Source: Jiella mangrovi (GTDB lineage: Bacteria > Pseudomonadota > Alphaproteobacteria > Rhizobiales > Rhizobiaceae). Taken from it: a stretch of 64,000 bases of DNA. The position numbers were made by a program, and so were the translations under genes. Positions 11,439-22,023 of the stretch are shown piece by piece. The stretch is taken from contig NZ_JAGJCF010000003.1 of the NCBI RefSeq assembly GCF_017815135.1, positions 407,990 through 471,989 of the forward strand, read 5' to 3'. Positions within the stretch are counted from its first letter, which is position 1, and every line of letters starts with the position of its first letter. Below the pieces are notes generated by a model. It was not told the DNA's origin. It did not search any database and saw only the letters and a program-made list of their open reading frames with translations.

Positions 11439-14360
11439 TCACTCCGCCGCTTCTCTCTTTACCCCGGGCCGCCGTTCGAGCAGCTCCTTCAAAAACCGAC
11501 CGGTATAGGAGCGCTCCACCTTGACGACCTCCTCCGGCGTGCCGGTGGCGACGATTTCGCCGCCGCCGTCGCCGCCTTCCGGACCGATGTCGATCAGCCA
11601 GTCGGCGGTCTTGATGACCTCGAGATTGTGCTCGATCACCACCACCGTGTTGCCGCGATCGACGAGGTCATGAAGGACTTCGAGGAGTTTGGCGACGTCG
11701 TGGAAATGCAGGCCGGTCGTCGGCTCGTCGAGGATGTAGAGGGTCTTGCCGGTCGCCTTGCGCGACAGTTCCTTGGCGAGCTTGACGCGCTGGGCCTCGC
11801 CGCCCGACAGCGTCGTCGCCTGCTGGCCGATCTTGATGTAGCCGAGACCGACCTCGTTCAGCGTCACCAGCTTGTCGCGCACGACAGGGACGGCGGAGAA
11901 GAAATTCACGCCTTCCTCGACCGTCATGTCGAGAACGTCGGCGATCGACTTTTCCTTGAAGGTGACCTCCAGCGTCTCGCGATTGTAGCGCTTGCCCTTG
12001 CACACGTCGCAGGTGACGTAGACGTCCGGCAGGAAGTGCATCTCGATCTTGATGACGCCGTCGCCCTGGCAGGCCTCGCAGCGCCCGCCCTTGACGTTGA
12101 AGGAGAAGCGGCCGGGCTGATAGCCGCGCGCCTTCGCCTCGGGAAGCGCGGCAAACCAGTCGCGGATCGGTGTGAAGGCGCCGGTATAGGTGGCCGGGTT
12201 CGACCGCGGCGTGCGGCCGATCGGCGACTGGTCGATGTCGATGACCTTGTCGAGAAGTTCGAGCCCCTCGATGCGGTCGTGTTCGGCCGGAATGTCGCGA
12301 CCGTTTGCGATCCGCCGATATGCCGCCTTGAACAGGGTCTCGATCAGGAAGGTCGATTTGCCGCCGCCCGAAACACCGGTCACGCAGCAAAAGACGCCGA
12401 GCGGCACTTCGGCGGTCACGTCCTTGAGATTGTTGCCCCGCGCTCCGACGACCTTCAGCCGCTTGTTCTTCGGCGCCTTGCGCCGCTTGTCGGGCACCGG
12501 CACGCCGAGGTCGCCGGCGAGATAGCGGCCGGTCAGCGATTTGGGATGGGCCATGATCTCGCCCGGCGTTCCCGAGGCGATCACTTCGCCGCCGTGGATA
12601 CCGGCAGCCGGGCCGATGTCGACGACGTAGTCGGCGGCAAGAATGGCGTCTTCGTCATGTTCGACGACGATGACGGTGTTGCCGATGTCGCGCAGGTGCT
12701 TCAGCGTATCGAGCAGGCGCGCATTGTCGCGCTGGTGGAGGCCGATCGACGGCTCGTCGAGGACGTAGAGAACGCCGGTTAGGCCCGAACCGATCTGCGA
12801 GGCAAGGCGGATGCGCTGGCTTTCGCCGCCGGACAGCGTGCCGGAGCTGCGCGACAGGGTCAGATAGTCGAGGCCGACATCGTTGAGAAAGCGCAGCCGC
12901 TCGCGAATCTCCTTGAGGATGCGTACGGCAATGGCGTTCTGCTTTTCGTTCAGATCGGCGGGCAGCGCCTCGAACCACGCCGCGGCGTCTCGTATCGACA
13001 AGGCGGTGACCTCGCCGACATGCCGCCCGGCGATCTTCACCGCCAACGCCTCGGGCTTCAGCCGGTAGCCGCTGCAGGCAGGGCAGGGCGTCGCCGACAT
13101 GAAGCGCTCGATCTCTTCACGCATGAAGGCCGATTCGGTCTCCTTCCAGCGGCGGGAGAGATTGTTGACGATGCCCTCGAAGGTCTTGGTGGTCGCGTAG
13201 GAGCGGATGCCGTCCTTGTAGCGGAACTCGATCTTTTCCCGCCCCGTGCCGAAAAGTATCGCCTGTCTGGCCTTGTCCGACAGATCGGACCAGCGATCGG
13301 TCTGTTTGAAGCCGTAGACCCTGCCGAGGCCGTCCAGCGTCTGGCCGTAATAGGGGGAGGTGGATTTCGCCCATGGCGCGATGGCGCCCGCCTTCAGCGT
13401 CAGCCCCTCGTTCGGAACGATCAGCTTGGGATCGACCGCCTGCTGCGAGCCGAGGCCGTCGCAGGTCGGACAGGCGCCGAAGGGGTTGTTGAAGGAGAAC
13501 AGCCGCGGCTCGATCTCCGAAATCGTGAAACCGGAAACCGGACAGGCGAATTTTTCCGAGAACAGCAGTCGTTCGTGAGTCTCGTTCTTGTTGCGGTTGG
13601 CGCCGGCATCGGCGAGCCGCTCCTTCGGCAGCGGCTTGTCGGCGAATTCTGCGACGGCGAGACCATCGGCGAGGCCGAGCGCCGTCTCGATGGAATCGGC
13701 CAGCCGGGACTTCATGTCCTCGCGAACGACGATGCGGTCGACGACCACGTCGATGTCGTGCTTGTACTTCTTGTCGAGTGCCGGCGCGTCGGCGATCTCG
13801 TGATACTCGCCGTCGATCTTGACGCGCTGGAAGCCCTTGCGCTGCAACTCCGCGAGTTCCTTGCGATACTCGCCCTTGCGGCCGCGGATCATCGGCGCCA
13901 GCAGGTAGAGCCGCGTGCCCTCTTCGAGCGCCAGCACCCGGTCGACCATCTGGCTGACGGTCTGGCTCTCGATCGGCAGGCCTGTCGCCGGGGAATAGGG
14001 GATCCCGACGCGGGCGAAGAGCAGGCGCAGATAGTCGTAGATCTCGGTGACGGTTCCGACCGTCGAGCGCGGGTTCTTCGAGGTCGTCTTCTGCTCGATC
14101 GAGATCGCCGGCGACAGCCCGTCGATCTGGTCGACGTCGGGCTTCTGCATCATTTCGAGGAACTGCCGGGCATAGGCCGAGAGGCTCTCGACATAGCGGC
14201 GCTGGCCCTCGGCATAGATCGTGTCGAAGGCCAGCGAGGATTTCCCCGAGCCCGACAAGCCCGTCATCACGATGAGCTTGTCGCGGGGCAGGTCGAGATC
14301 GACGCCCTTCAGATTGTGCTCGCGTGCGCCGCGAATGGAAATGGTCTTCAATTCGGCCAT
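11439..14360 (-). CDS. uvrA: Excinuclease ABC subunit A
   Basis: A 973-residue damage-recognition ATPase of nucleotide excision repair that loads UvrB on damaged DNA. Two ABC ATPase modules are seen: Walker [10 protein letters not shown] at 34-42 and GVSGGGKST in the second half, with two LSGGE signatures. The C-terminal zinc finger (CEACQGDG ... CDVCKGKR) is complete. The first zinc module reads CPVS (273-276) and CPTC (297-300), so one of four cysteines is serine. It is divergent from ssb, and an SOS box lies between them at 14480-14494, 120 bases from this start, predicting LexA control. Confidence 0.97.
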   Translation of the reverse strand: MAELKTISIRGAREHNLKGVDLDLPRDKLIVMTGLSGSGKSSLAFDTIYAEGQRRYVESLSAYARQFLEMMQKPDVDQIDGLSPAISIEQKTTSKNPRSTVGTVTEIYDYLRLLFARVGIPYSPATGLPIESQTVSQMVDRVLALEEGTRLYLLAPMIRGRKGEYRKELAELQRKGFQRVKIDGEYHEIADAPALDKKYKHDIDVVVDRIVVREDMKSRLADSIETALGLADGLAVAEFADKPLPKERLADAGANRNKNETHERLLFSEKFACPVSGFTISEIEPRLFSFNNPFGACPTCDGLGSQQAVDPKLIVPNEGLTLKAGAIAPWAKSTSPYYGQTLDGLGRVYGFKQTDRWSDLSDKARQAILFGTGREKIEFRYKDGIRSYATTKTFEGIVNNLSRRWKETESAFMREEIERFMSATPCPACSGYRLKPEALAVKIAGRHVGEVTALSIRDAAAWFEALPADLNEKQNAIAVRILKEIRERLRFLNDVGLDYLTLSRSSGTLSGGESQRIRLASQIGSGLTGVLYVLDEPSIGLHQRDNARLLDTLKHLRDIGNTVIVVEHDEDAILAADYVVDIGPAAGIHGGEVIASGTPGEIMAHPKSLTGRYLAGDLGVPVPDKRRKAPKNKRLKVVGARGNNLKDVTAEVPLGVFCCVTGVSGGGKSTFLIETLFKAAYRRIANGRDIPAEHDRIEGLELLDKVIDIDQSPIGRTPRSNPATYTGAFTPIRDWFAALPEAKARGYQPGRFSFNVKGGRCEACQGDGVIKIEMHFLPDVYVTCDVCKGKRYNRETLEVTFKEKSIADVLDMTVEEGVNFFSAVPVVRDKLVTLNEVGLGYIKIGQQATTLSGGEAQRVKLAKELSRKATGKTLYILDEPTTGLHFHDVAKLLEVLHDLVDRGNTVVVIEHNLEVIKTADWLIDIGPEGGDGGGEIVATGTPEEVVKVERSYTGRFLKELLERRPGVKREAAE

Positions 14361-14479
14361 GAAAGTCGCCGGTCCGTCTAATGTCTTTGTCCGAGGGGCA
14401 GGCCACTACTTAAGACTCTGCGCCCGAACTCCAAGGCGGGGTTCGCATGAAGCCCGATTCTCGGACTCGCCCCTTGCGT

Positions 14480-14494
14480 GTTCTTTTTTTGTTC
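14480..14494. promoter_or_regulatory. SOS box (LexA site), alphaproteobacterial direct-repeat type
   Basis: GTTCTTTTTTTGTTC fits exactly the GTTC-N7-GTTC direct repeat bound by LexA in Rhizobiales and other alphaproteobacteria. It sits in the uvrA/ssb divergent intergenic region and is directly followed by CTATAC, a plausible -10 element for ssb, so repressor binding would block that promoter. Confidence 0.85.
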
Positions 14495-14671
14495 TATACC
14501 GTGAAAATCGTCCGGCGCAAGAGCGAAGTCGATCGGTAAATCAACATCCCGGCAGTGCAGGGCCGGAAAAATGAAGGCGTGGACGATGGGCTCGTGCGGG
14601 CTCCGCCGGCTTTCGTCGGCTGACGCGGTCGTTTAGGGTCTGCGCAACTTATTCGAATTTGGAGTACGGGC

Positions 14672-15175
14672 ATGGCGGGAAGCGTCAACAAGGTCATTTT
14701 GGTGGGAAATCTCGGCGCCGATCCGGAGATCCGCCGGCTGAATTCCGGCGATGCCGTCGCAAATCTCAGGATCGCGACCTCGGAAAACTGGCGCGACAAG
14801 TCGTCGGGCGAGCGCCGCGAGCGGACCGAATGGCACAATGTGGTGATCTTCAACGAGAACCTCGTCAAGGTTGCCGAGCAGTATCTGAAGAAGGGATCGA
14901 CGGTCTATATCGAGGGCCAGCTGCAGACGCGCTCCTGGGAGGATCAGTCCGGCCAGAAGAAATATACCACCGAAGTCGTGCTCCAGCGTTTCCGCGGCGA
15001 GCTTCAGTTGCTCGGCGGCCGCGGCGATGGTGAGGGCGGTGGCGGCCGAGGCGGCAGCGGTGGTGGCGGCGGTGGCTACGATCGCGGTGGACCGGACCGT
15101 GGTGGCGGCAACAATGATCGCGGCAATTACGGCGGCGGTCGCTCCAACGATCTCGACGACGAAATCCCGTTCTGA
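14672..15175 (+). CDS. ssb: Single-stranded DNA-binding protein
   Basis: 167 residues: an OB fold (about 1-110, with [19 protein letters not shown] and [19 protein letters not shown]), a glycine-rich linker (about 115-160) and the acidic tip DDEIPF (162-167) that recruits SSB partner proteins. It coats single-stranded DNA in replication, recombination and repair as a tetramer. GGAG precedes the ATG at 14672. Divergent from uvrA with a shared SOS box upstream. Confidence 0.97.
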   Translation: MAGSVNKVILVGNLGADPEIRRLNSGDAVANLRIATSENWRDKSSGERRERTEWHNVVIFNENLVKVAEQYLKKGSTVYIEGQLQTRSWEDQSGQKKYTTEVVLQRFRGELQLLGGRGDGEGGGGRGGSGGGGGGYDRGGPDRGGGNNDRGNYGGGRSNDLDDEIPF

Positions 15176-15493
15176 GGTGGGCATTGCCCCTGAGGGTGAT
15201 CTTCGGGGGAGAATCGTTCTGGTCTGGACGCGGCACCGGGCAGAGCGCCTTCATCCCTATCGGACGCGCAAAGGCGTTCTGAGCATATGAATCGGTGACT
15301 CGTGCTTTGAGAAATTCGATTCTGATTTTCGTCGCGGCTGTCTTGGCGCCAGGGATAATGCCGATTGGGCGAAGAGGCCGAAGCGGCTGATGCCGCGTCT
15401 GCCGTGCCACGTTTCGCGGCACGGCACATGAAACTGCAGCGCTCGCACCGGGCGGTGAAAGCGATGCCGCGACGAGGCGGCATCGCTCAGGGG
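15176..15493. other. Intergenic region between ssb and the CDF transporter gene
   Basis: About 320 bases between two converging genes. Apart from the hairpin at 15461-15486 nothing was recognised; local AT content is raised around 15290-15360. Confidence 0.5.
15461..15486 (-). terminator. Probable terminator of the CDF transporter gene
   Basis: A perfect 10-bp stem (GCGATGCCGC, 15461-15470, with 15477-15486) and 6-base loop, followed on the minus strand by TTTC. It is 8 bases beyond the stop of the minus-strand CDF gene. The T tract is short. Confidence 0.55.
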
Positions 15494-16486
15494 TCAGGCC
15501 GCGGGATGCGCTTCGGCGTCTTCGACCTTCATGTCCCGGTGACCGGTCTGCGACTGCACCTCGACATAGACTTTCCTGACGATGGGAAACTCGTCGCGAA
15601 CCTTCCGTTCCGTTTCGGTGACGATCGATTCGATCCGTTGCGAGACGACGTCGTCCTTGAAGTCGACGCTGAGTGTCAGCAGCACGTCCGAGGGTCCGAG
15701 ATGCAGCGTCCGCATCTCGTTGATCGCGGCGATTTCGCTCTTGCTGCCGAGATGATCGCGGACGAAGCGATCGACCTCTGGACCAGCGGCCTCGCCGATG
15801 ATCAGGCCTTTGACCTCGATGGCGAGCAGGATGGCGGTGACGCCGAGAAGGATGCCGATGAGAATCGAGCCGATGGCGTCGAAGATGTGAATGCCCGTCG
15901 CCCAGGAAAGCCCGACGCCGATGGCGGCGATGACGATGCCGATGCAGGCGGCGGTGTCCTCGAACAGCACCACGAAGATCGACGGATCCTTCATGTTGCG
16001 GAAGTCGCGCAGGAAGCCTTCGCCGCGACGCCGGTGCTGAAACTCCTTGAAGGCGACCGACCAGGAATAGCCCTCGAAGCAGAAGGCGAGGAACAGGACG
16101 CCGAGCGCCACGAGGGGTGAGGTCAGTTCGCTCTCGCCGGAGATAAGCCCCATCACGCCTTCATAGGTCGAGAAGCCGGCGCCCAGGGCGAAGAGGAAGA
16201 TGGCGACGAGGAAGGACCAGAAATACACTTCGGCGCCATAGCCGAAGGGGTGTTTTTCGTCCGGGGGCTTCTTGGATTTGGCGAGGCCGATCAAGAGAAA
16301 GCCCTGATTGGCGGTGTCGATCACCGAATGGAAGCCTTCCGCCATCATCGACGACGAGCCGGTGAACAGCGCGGCGACGAATTTGGTCACCGCGATCGCG
16401 AGGTTTGCGCCAGCGGCGGCTATGATCGCGCCTTTGCTTCCCTCGGAGCTGTCCGATCCGCCCGTCTGCTTTTCGCTTTCCGCCAT
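15494..16486 (-). CDS. Cation diffusion facilitator (CDF) metal transporter
   Basis: A 330-residue inner-membrane protein with about six membrane helices. The metal site motif AEGFHSVIDTANQ in the second helix and FEDTAACIGIVIA in the fifth match the CDF signature (HxxxD and DxxxD-type positions), and the C-terminal cytoplasmic domain (about 220-320) contains the usual regulatory fold. CDF proteins export zinc, iron, manganese or cobalt by proton antiport; the metal cannot be assigned. The start at 16486 has AAGGAG 8 bases upstream. Confidence 0.9.
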   Translation of the reverse strand: MAESEKQTGGSDSSEGSKGAIIAAAGANLAIAVTKFVAALFTGSSSMMAEGFHSVIDTANQGFLLIGLAKSKKPPDEKHPFGYGAEVYFWSFLVAIFLFALGAGFSTYEGVMGLISGESELTSPLVALGVLFLAFCFEGYSWSVAFKEFQHRRRGEGFLRDFRNMKDPSIFVVLFEDTAACIGIVIAAIGVGLSWATGIHIFDAIGSILIGILLGVTAILLAIEVKGLIIGEAAGPEVDRFVRDHLGSKSEIAAINEMRTLHLGPSDVLLTLSVDFKDDVVSQRIESIVTETERKVRDEFPIVRKVYVEVQSQTGHRDMKVEDAEAHPAA

Positions 16487-16589
16487 TCTCAGCTCTCCTT
16501 TTCGTGATCGAGCGAACAACACGCGATGGCGCGAAACGTTGCGTCACGGGCCGAATTGCGCGGTGTCGGCGCGATCCGTCCGGTGCGCG

Positions 16590-17240
16590 TTATGCGGACG
16601 GCGGAGCGACGGTGCCGGTCGTTTGCATGAGGGCCGCCGCGCCATCGGCGACGAACTGGACGGCGAGCGCTGCAAGAAGGACGCCGAGGAGCCGCGAAAT
16701 GACGGCGCGGCTGGTGGCACCGAGGAACCGGTCGAGCCGGTGGGCGATGGCGAGAAAAGCGAAGGTCACCAGCATCGCGGCGAAGACGACGGCCAGAAGC
16801 GCCGCCTTGCCGACGACGCCCGGCAGATTGCCGGAAAGCAGGATGACCGCCGAGATCGCGCCGGGACCTGCCATCAGCGGGATCGCCAGCGGGAAGGCCG
16901 CGACGTCGCCGCTGTCCTGCTCGTCTATCGCCTGACTGGCGCTCTTCTGCTTGCGCTCCGAGCGCTTCTCGAAAACCAGCTCGAAGCCGATCCAGAACAG
17001 GAACAGCCCGCCGGCGAGGCGGAAAGCCCCGAGGGTGATACCGAGGACTTCGAGAAGAGCGAGGCCCGTCAGACCGAACAGGGCGAGGATGGCGAAGGCG
17101 ATGATCGAGGCCCTGAGGGCGATCTTGCTGCGCGCCTGTGAGCTCGCTCCAGGGGTCAAAGCGAGAAAGAGCGGGATCAGCCCGAGAGGATCGAGGATGA
17201 CGAACAGGGTGGTGAAGCCATTCAAAAGGACGTCGAACAT
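16590..17240 (-). CDS. MarC-family inner-membrane protein
   Basis: 216 residues with six hydrophobic helices. MFDVLLNGFTTLFVILDPLGLIPLFLALT at the N-terminus and FPLAIPLMAGPGAISAVILL in the middle are hallmark MarC/UPF0056 segments. The family was once linked to multiple antibiotic resistance, but that link was not upheld; its function is unknown. It is upstream of the CDF gene on the same strand with a 103-base gap. Confidence 0.92.
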   Translation of the reverse strand: MFDVLLNGFTTLFVILDPLGLIPLFLALTPGASSQARSKIALRASIIAFAILALFGLTGLALLEVLGITLGAFRLAGGLFLFWIGFELVFEKRSERKQKSASQAIDEQDSGDVAAFPLAIPLMAGPGAISAVILLSGNLPGVVGKAALLAVVFAAMLVTFAFLAIAHRLDRFLGATSRAVISRLLGVLLAALAVQFVADGAAALMQTTGTVAPPSA

Positions 17241-17524
17241 TGGGGGTCACCGCCGGGAGCCTAGAGATGCGATCCTGCGTAACAGCTTCCCGTTGCCGAG
17301 CAAGGACTTCAAGGGGGCGGCGCCGCGCAATTTGCAAACGATTCGTGCTCTTTCAGGCAATGACACCGGACTCCCACAAGGCGATGCCCAACTTTCTTTA
17401 ACCCTTGGCGTAAGTCCTTGTGAAAAATGGAGTTTTGTCTGGCCTGCCATGGGGTAAAAATTTGCGCTCGGCGCCTCGCCGCGCTATAGCGTAGCCAGCG
17501 AAATCCGCTGATCAGGATATCTTC

Positions 17525-20368
17525 TTGGCAGACGAAAACGAGAATACGCCGCCACCGCCCCCGACCGGAGGGCCGGGAAGCGGCATTGATTCCATTTCCA
17601 TCATCGAGGAGATGCAGCGCAGCTATCTCGATTACGCCATGAGCGTGATCGTGTCGCGCGCATTGCCCGATGTGCGCGACGGCCTGAAGCCGGTGCATCG
17701 GCGCATTCTCTACGCGATGCACGAGATGGGGCTGAATTCGACCAAGTCCTATCGCAAGTCCGCCGGTGTCGTCGGCGAGGTGATGGGTAAGTTCCATCCC
17801 CATGGCGACTCGGCGATCTACGATGCGCTGGTGCGCATGGCGCAGGACTGGTCGCTGCGCGCGCCGCTGATCGACGGGCAGGGCAATTTCGGCTCGATCG
17901 ACGGCGATCCGCCGGCGGCCATGCGCTACACCGAGTGCCGGCTGCAGAAGATCGCCGATCCGATGCTCGAGGACATCGACAAGGAAACGGTCGATTTCCA
18001 GGAGAACTACGACGGCCGCGAGATGGAGCCGGTGGTCCTGCCGGCGCGGTTCCCGAATCTCCTCGTCAACGGTTCGGGCGGCATCGCCGTCGGCATGGCG
18101 ACGAACATTCCGCCGCACAATCTCGGCGAGGTGATCGACGGCACCATCGCGATGATCGACAATCCGGCGATCACGCTGGAAGAGCTTGTCGAGATCATTC
18201 CGGGGCCCGATTTCCCGACCGGCGCGCTGGTGCTCGGGCGGGCCGGCATCATGTCGGCCTATTCGACCGGCCGCGGCTCGATTCTGATGCGCGGCAAGGT
18301 GCATGTCGAGCAGATCCGCGGCGAGCGGGAGGCGATCATCGTCACCGAGGTTCCCTATCAGGTGAACAAGGCGTCGATGATCGAGAAGATGGCCGATCTC
18401 GTGCGCGACAAGCGCATCGAGGGCATCTCCGACATCCGCGATGAATCCGACCGCGACGGCTACCGGGTCGTCGTCGAATTGAAGCGCGACGCGTCCTCCG
18501 ACGTCGTCCTCAACCAGCTCTACCGCTTCACGCCGCTGCAGACCTCCTTCGGCGCCAACATGGTGGCGCTGAACGGCGGCAAGCCGGAGCAGCTCACGCT
18601 GACCGACATGCTGTCGGCCTTCGTCGCCTTCCGCGAGGAAGTCGTCAACCGGCGCACCAAGTACCTTCTGCGCAAGGCGCGTGAGCGGGCCCACGTCCTC
18701 GTCGGTCTTGCCATCGCCGTTGCCAATATCGACGAGGTGATCAAGCTGATCCGCCAGGCGCCCGATCCGGCGACGGCGCGCGAACAGCTGATGACCCGCG
18801 AGTGGGACGCCAAGGACGTCGCGCCGCTGATCCGGCTGATCGACGATCCGCGCCACCGCATTTCGGAGGAAGGCACCTACCGGCTTTCCGAGGCGCAGGC
18901 GCGGGCGATCCTCGACCTCCGCCTGCAGCGCCTGACGGCGCTCGGCCGCGACGAGATTGGCGACGAGCTCAACAAGATCGGCGCCGAGATCAAGGAATAT
19001 CTGGAAATCCTGTCGTCGCGCGTGAAGGTGCGCGAGATCATCAAGGCGGAACTCATCGCCATTCGCGACGAGTTCGCGACGCCGCGCCGCACCGAGCTCA
19101 GCGAGGGCGCGGCCGACATGGACGACGAGGACCTGATCCCGCGCGAGGACATGGTCGTCACCGTGACCCATACCGGCTACATCAAGCGCGTGCCACTCGC
19201 CACCTACCGGGCGCAGCGGCGCGGCGGCAAGGGCCGCTCGGGCATGTCCTTGAAGAACGACGAGGATTCGGTGACGCGGCTGTTCGTCGCCAACACCCAC
19301 ACGCCGGTGCTGTTCTTCTCCTCGCGCGGCATCGTCTACAAGGAAAAGGTCTGGCGGCTGCCGCTGTCGACGCCGCAGGCGCGGGGCAAGGCGCTGATCA
19401 ACCTTCTGCCGCTCGAAAAGAACGAGCGGATCACCTCGATCCTGCCGCTGCCGAGCGATCCGGATGCGGCCGAGCGGCTGAACGTGATGTTCGCGACCAC
19501 CCGGGGCACCGTGCGGCGCAACAAGCTGTCGGACTTCGTCCAGGTCAACCGCAACGGCAAGATCGCCATGAAGCTCGAGGATGATGGCGACGAGATTCTC
19601 GCCGTCGCCACCTGCTCGGAAGACGACGACGTGCTTCTGACGGCGTCCTCGGGCCAGTGCATCCGCTTCCCGACGACGGATGTGCGCGTCTTTGCCGGGC
19701 GCAACTCCGTCGGCGTCAGGGGCATCTCCCTCGGCGAGGGCGAGAGCGTCGTCTCCATGGCGATCCTGCGTCACGTCGATGCGACGCCGGCTGAGCGCTC
19801 GTCCTATCTGAAAATGCGCCGGGCGGTCGAAGGCGACGCCAATGGCGAGGCTGGCGCCGAGGCTACTTCGGTCGAGGAAGAGGGCGTCGAGGACGTTTCC
19901 ATCGATCAGGAGCGCTATGCCTTCCTCGGTGCCAATGAGGAATTCATCCTGACGATCAGCGAGTTCGGCTACGGCAAGCGCTCGTCGTCCTACGAGTTCC
20001 GCACCTCGGGCCGCGGCGGCAAGGGCATCCGCGCCACCGACACGAACCGGCTCGACAAGCTCGGCCAGCTGGTCGCCGGCTTCCCGGTGGAAAGCGAGGA
20101 TCAGCTGCTGCTGGTCACCGATCGCGGCCAGGTCATCCGCGTCCCGATCGACGGCATCGGCATGAAGGGCCGTTCGACCGGCGGCGTCACGATCTTCCGC
20201 ACCGCCGATGGCGAGCGCGTGGTGTCAGTCGAGCGTATTCCCGATCAGGGAAGCGACGAGGCGGGGGAAGCGGAGGAAGATCTCACCGATCCCGCCGAGG
20301 GGCCGGATGGCGAAGACGATGCCGGCGCTGCGGGCGATGTTCCGGGCGACGACGATCCACAGAGCTGA
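17525..20368 (+). CDS. gyrA: DNA gyrase subunit A
   Basis: 947 residues. The breakage-reunion domain carries [10 protein letters not shown] (91-100) and the catalytic Tyr135 in AMRYTE; the C-terminal DNA-wrapping propeller contains the GyrA box QRRGGKG. The tail is acidic and longer than in E. coli (875 residues). The start is TTG at 17525: an in-frame TAG at 17492 and the lack of any ATG or GTG before the conserved [12 protein letters not shown] leave no good alternative. Ser96 and Asp100 correspond to E. coli Ser83 and Asp87, the quinolone-sensitive state. GyrA with GyrB introduces negative supercoils. Confidence 0.97.
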   Translation: MADENENTPPPPPTGGPGSGIDSISIIEEMQRSYLDYAMSVIVSRALPDVRDGLKPVHRRILYAMHEMGLNSTKSYRKSAGVVGEVMGKFHPHGDSAIYDALVRMAQDWSLRAPLIDGQGNFGSIDGDPPAAMRYTECRLQKIADPMLEDIDKETVDFQENYDGREMEPVVLPARFPNLLVNGSGGIAVGMATNIPPHNLGEVIDGTIAMIDNPAITLEELVEIIPGPDFPTGALVLGRAGIMSAYSTGRGSILMRGKVHVEQIRGEREAIIVTEVPYQVNKASMIEKMADLVRDKRIEGISDIRDESDRDGYRVVVELKRDASSDVVLNQLYRFTPLQTSFGANMVALNGGKPEQLTLTDMLSAFVAFREEVVNRRTKYLLRKARERAHVLVGLAIAVANIDEVIKLIRQAPDPATAREQLMTREWDAKDVAPLIRLIDDPRHRISEEGTYRLSEAQARAILDLRLQRLTALGRDEIGDELNKIGAEIKEYLEILSSRVKVREIIKAELIAIRDEFATPRRTELSEGAADMDDEDLIPREDMVVTVTHTGYIKRVPLATYRAQRRGGKGRSGMSLKNDEDSVTRLFVANTHTPVLFFSSRGIVYKEKVWRLPLSTPQARGKALINLLPLEKNERITSILPLPSDPDAAERLNVMFATTRGTVRRNKLSDFVQVNRNGKIAMKLEDDGDEILAVATCSEDDDVLLTASSGQCIRFPTTDVRVFAGRNSVGVRGISLGEGESVVSMAILRHVDATPAERSSYLKMRRAVEGDANGEAGAEATSVEEEGVEDVSIDQERYAFLGANEEFILTISEFGYGKRSSSYEFRTSGRGGKGIRATDTNRLDKLGQLVAGFPVESEDQLLLVTDRGQVIRVPIDGIGMKGRSTGGVTIFRTADGERVVSVERIPDQGSDEAGEAEEDLTDPAEGPDGEDDAGAAGDVPGDDDPQS

Positions 20369-20383
20369 TTGATCCGCATGAAA

Positions 20384-20413
20384 AAAGCCACTCCAGAAAT
20401 CTGGGGTGGCTTT
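20384..20413 (+). terminator. Terminator hairpin after gyrA
   Basis: AAAGCCACTCCAG (20384-20396) pairs with CTGGGGTGGCTTT (20401-20413), one G-T pair, loop AAAT, 15 bases after the stop. Flanking A and T runs would let it act in both directions. Confidence 0.75.
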
Positions 20414-20551
20414 GTCGATTCATGAGACTAAACTCATCCAGCAACCGGGCATCAGCCTGTCGCGACTTGAAGCATATTCTTCCGCTATCGCCAACCGCCT
20501 TCGCACACCGGTAGGGCGGCATCCGAGCTGGGTTCGCTATTTTCCGAGCGA

Positions 20552-20701
20552 TCAGCGACGGGTGGTGGACCGAAAGCCAAAACCGTCCTGCTTCTTCGCC
20601 AGCACCTTGATGCTGGCGTCGTCACGCTCTTCCTTCAGAGCAATCGCCGTCGCGGTCGCGAGGGTCAGGATCATCGTCATAGACAGTGCGATCATCAGCA
20701 T
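20552..20701 (-). CDS. Small one-helix membrane protein (hypothetical)
   Basis: 49 residues: a hydrophobic helix (about 2-22, MLMIALSMTMILTLATATAI) followed by a charged tail (KEERDDASIKVLAKKQDGF) ending in basic residues. GGAG lies 8 bases before the ATG at 20701; an upstream start at 20743 exists but has no site. It lies alone between gyrA and coaD in the opposite direction. Composition and ribosome-binding site suggest a real gene, but I recognise no family. Confidence 0.5.
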   Translation of the reverse strand: MLMIALSMTMILTLATATAIALKEERDDASIKVLAKKQDGFGFRSTTRR

Positions 20702-20910
20702 GTGCGCATCTCCAATTCGACCTGAAAACAGATTTTCGCGCAATTTGTTCCAATTTTTCTTCGCGGCGGGCGACGGCGATCAATTGGGTATCCAAAAAGC
20801 GCGTTATCGGGATCCTTTCGGCCGTGTATGGCTGATGTAAGTATTGCTGGCTCCAATCAGCGATCAAATTTTGCGTGAGCGCGTCGAATTGGCGTGAAAA
20901 GGCGGTGAAC

Positions 20911-21405
20911 ATGACAAGCCGTGCATTCTATCCGGGATCATTCGATCCGATGACGAATGGACATCTGGCCGTGCTCGAAGGCGCATTGCGGATCTTCGAC
21001 GAGGTCGTCGTGGCGATCGGCGTCCATCCCGGCAAGAAGCCGCTGTTCTCCTTCGACGAACGGGCTGAGATGATCCGCTCCTGCCTTGCCGGACGTGCCG
21101 AACCCGGGCGGGTGTCGGTGGTCTCCTTCGACGGGCTCGTGGTCGATGCCGCGGCGAAGGCGGGCGCTGCCGCGCTGATCCGCGGCATCAGGGACGGCAC
21201 CGATCTCGACTACGAGATGCAGATGGCCGGGATGAACGGCGCCATGCGCTCCGAGATCGTCACCGTGTTTTTGCCCGCAACGCCCGCTACGAGGCCCATT
21301 ACCGCCACATTGGTTCGGCAGATCGCAGCCATGGGCGGGGACGTTTCGCGTTTCGTTCCGGCCCATGTCGCTGCGGCGATCCGGGGGAAATACGGCCCGC
21401 AATAG
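20911..21405 (+). CDS. coaD: Phosphopantetheine adenylyltransferase
   Basis: 164 residues, normal length. It adenylates 4'-phosphopantetheine to dephospho-CoA, the penultimate step of coenzyme A synthesis. The nucleotidyltransferase motif [12 protein letters not shown] is at residues 7-18, followed by [15 protein letters not shown] and a C-terminal helix region. The start at 20911 is the family N-terminus; an in-frame upstream start would add unrelated residues. It leads a same-strand run coaD, ppiA, ppiB, queA. Confidence 0.95.
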   Translation: MTSRAFYPGSFDPMTNGHLAVLEGALRIFDEVVVAIGVHPGKKPLFSFDERAEMIRSCLAGRAEPGRVSVVSFDGLVVDAAAKAGAAALIRGIRDGTDLDYEMQMAGMNGAMRSEIVTVFLPATPATRPITATLVRQIAAMGGDVSRFVPAHVAAAIRGKYGPQ

Positions 21406-21432
21406 CCGGTCTGATATCAATTGGGGAAGATC

Positions 21433-22023
21433 ATGAAACTCGTTGCAACGCTCGGCCTTGCGGTCGCGATGTCGGTTTCGGCGCTGGCGGCGTCCGCTGC
21501 GCCGAAGGTCGATCCGCAGAACACGCTGGTCATCGAGACCAAGGACGGCGAAATCGACATCCAGCTGCGGCCCGATCTCGCACCCAAGCACGTCGAGCGG
21601 ATCAAGACGCTCGCCCGCGAGGGGGCTTACGACGGTGTCGTCTTCCACCGGGTGATCGACGGCTTCATGGCCCAGACCGGCGACGTCGAATTCGGCAAGG
21701 AGGGCAGCCCGACCTTCAACCCGCAGCGGGCCGGTATGGGCGGCTCGAAGCTGCCCGACCTCAAGGCCGAATTCTCCAAGGAGACGTTCGACCGCGGCAC
21801 TGTGGGCATGGCGCGAGCCCAGGATCCGAACTCGGCCAATTCGCAGTTCTTCATCATGCTCGCCGATGGCGACTTCCTCGATGGTCAGTACACCATCGTC
21901 GGCGACGTGATCAAAGGCATGGACGTGGTCGACAAGATCAAGAAGGGCGACCAGCAGGCGAACGGCGCTGTCGACAATCCCGACAAGATGCTCACGGTCC
22001 GTGTCGCGGCTGACAAAAAATAG
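21433..22023 (+). CDS. ppiA: Periplasmic cyclophilin-type peptidyl-prolyl isomerase
   Basis: 196 residues with a signal peptide (about 1-22, VSALAASAA) and a cyclophilin domain holding FHRVIDGFMAQTGD, RAQDPNSANSQFFIM and the final VVDKIKKGD. It catalyses cis/trans isomerisation of proline bonds in exported proteins. GGGGAAGA precedes the ATG at 21433. The next gene but one region is a cytoplasmic paralogue, and a stretch of the catalytic core is almost identical at DNA level between the two, so they arose by duplication or exchange sequence. Confidence 0.93.
   Translation: MKLVATLGLAVAMSVSALAASAAPKVDPQNTLVIETKDGEIDIQLRPDLAPKHVERIKTLAREGAYDGVVFHRVIDGFMAQTGDVEFGKEGSPTFNPQRAGMGGSKLPDLKAEFSKETFDRGTVGMARAQDPNSANSQFFIMLADGDFLDGQYTIVGDVIKGMDVVDKIKKGDQQANGAVDNPDKMLTVRVAADKK

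Noticed and set aside
13020..14381. 453-residue frame antisense to uvrA
   Set aside because: It has no ribosome-binding site or family match, and uvrA is unambiguous.
17309..19774. 821-residue frame antisense to gyrA
   Set aside because: Its composition (His/Arg/Asp-rich) is the complement of gyrA coding bias.
20406..20840. 144-residue frame between gyrA and coaD
   Set aside because: Mixed composition, no start signal, and it overlaps the more convincing small gene on the other strand.
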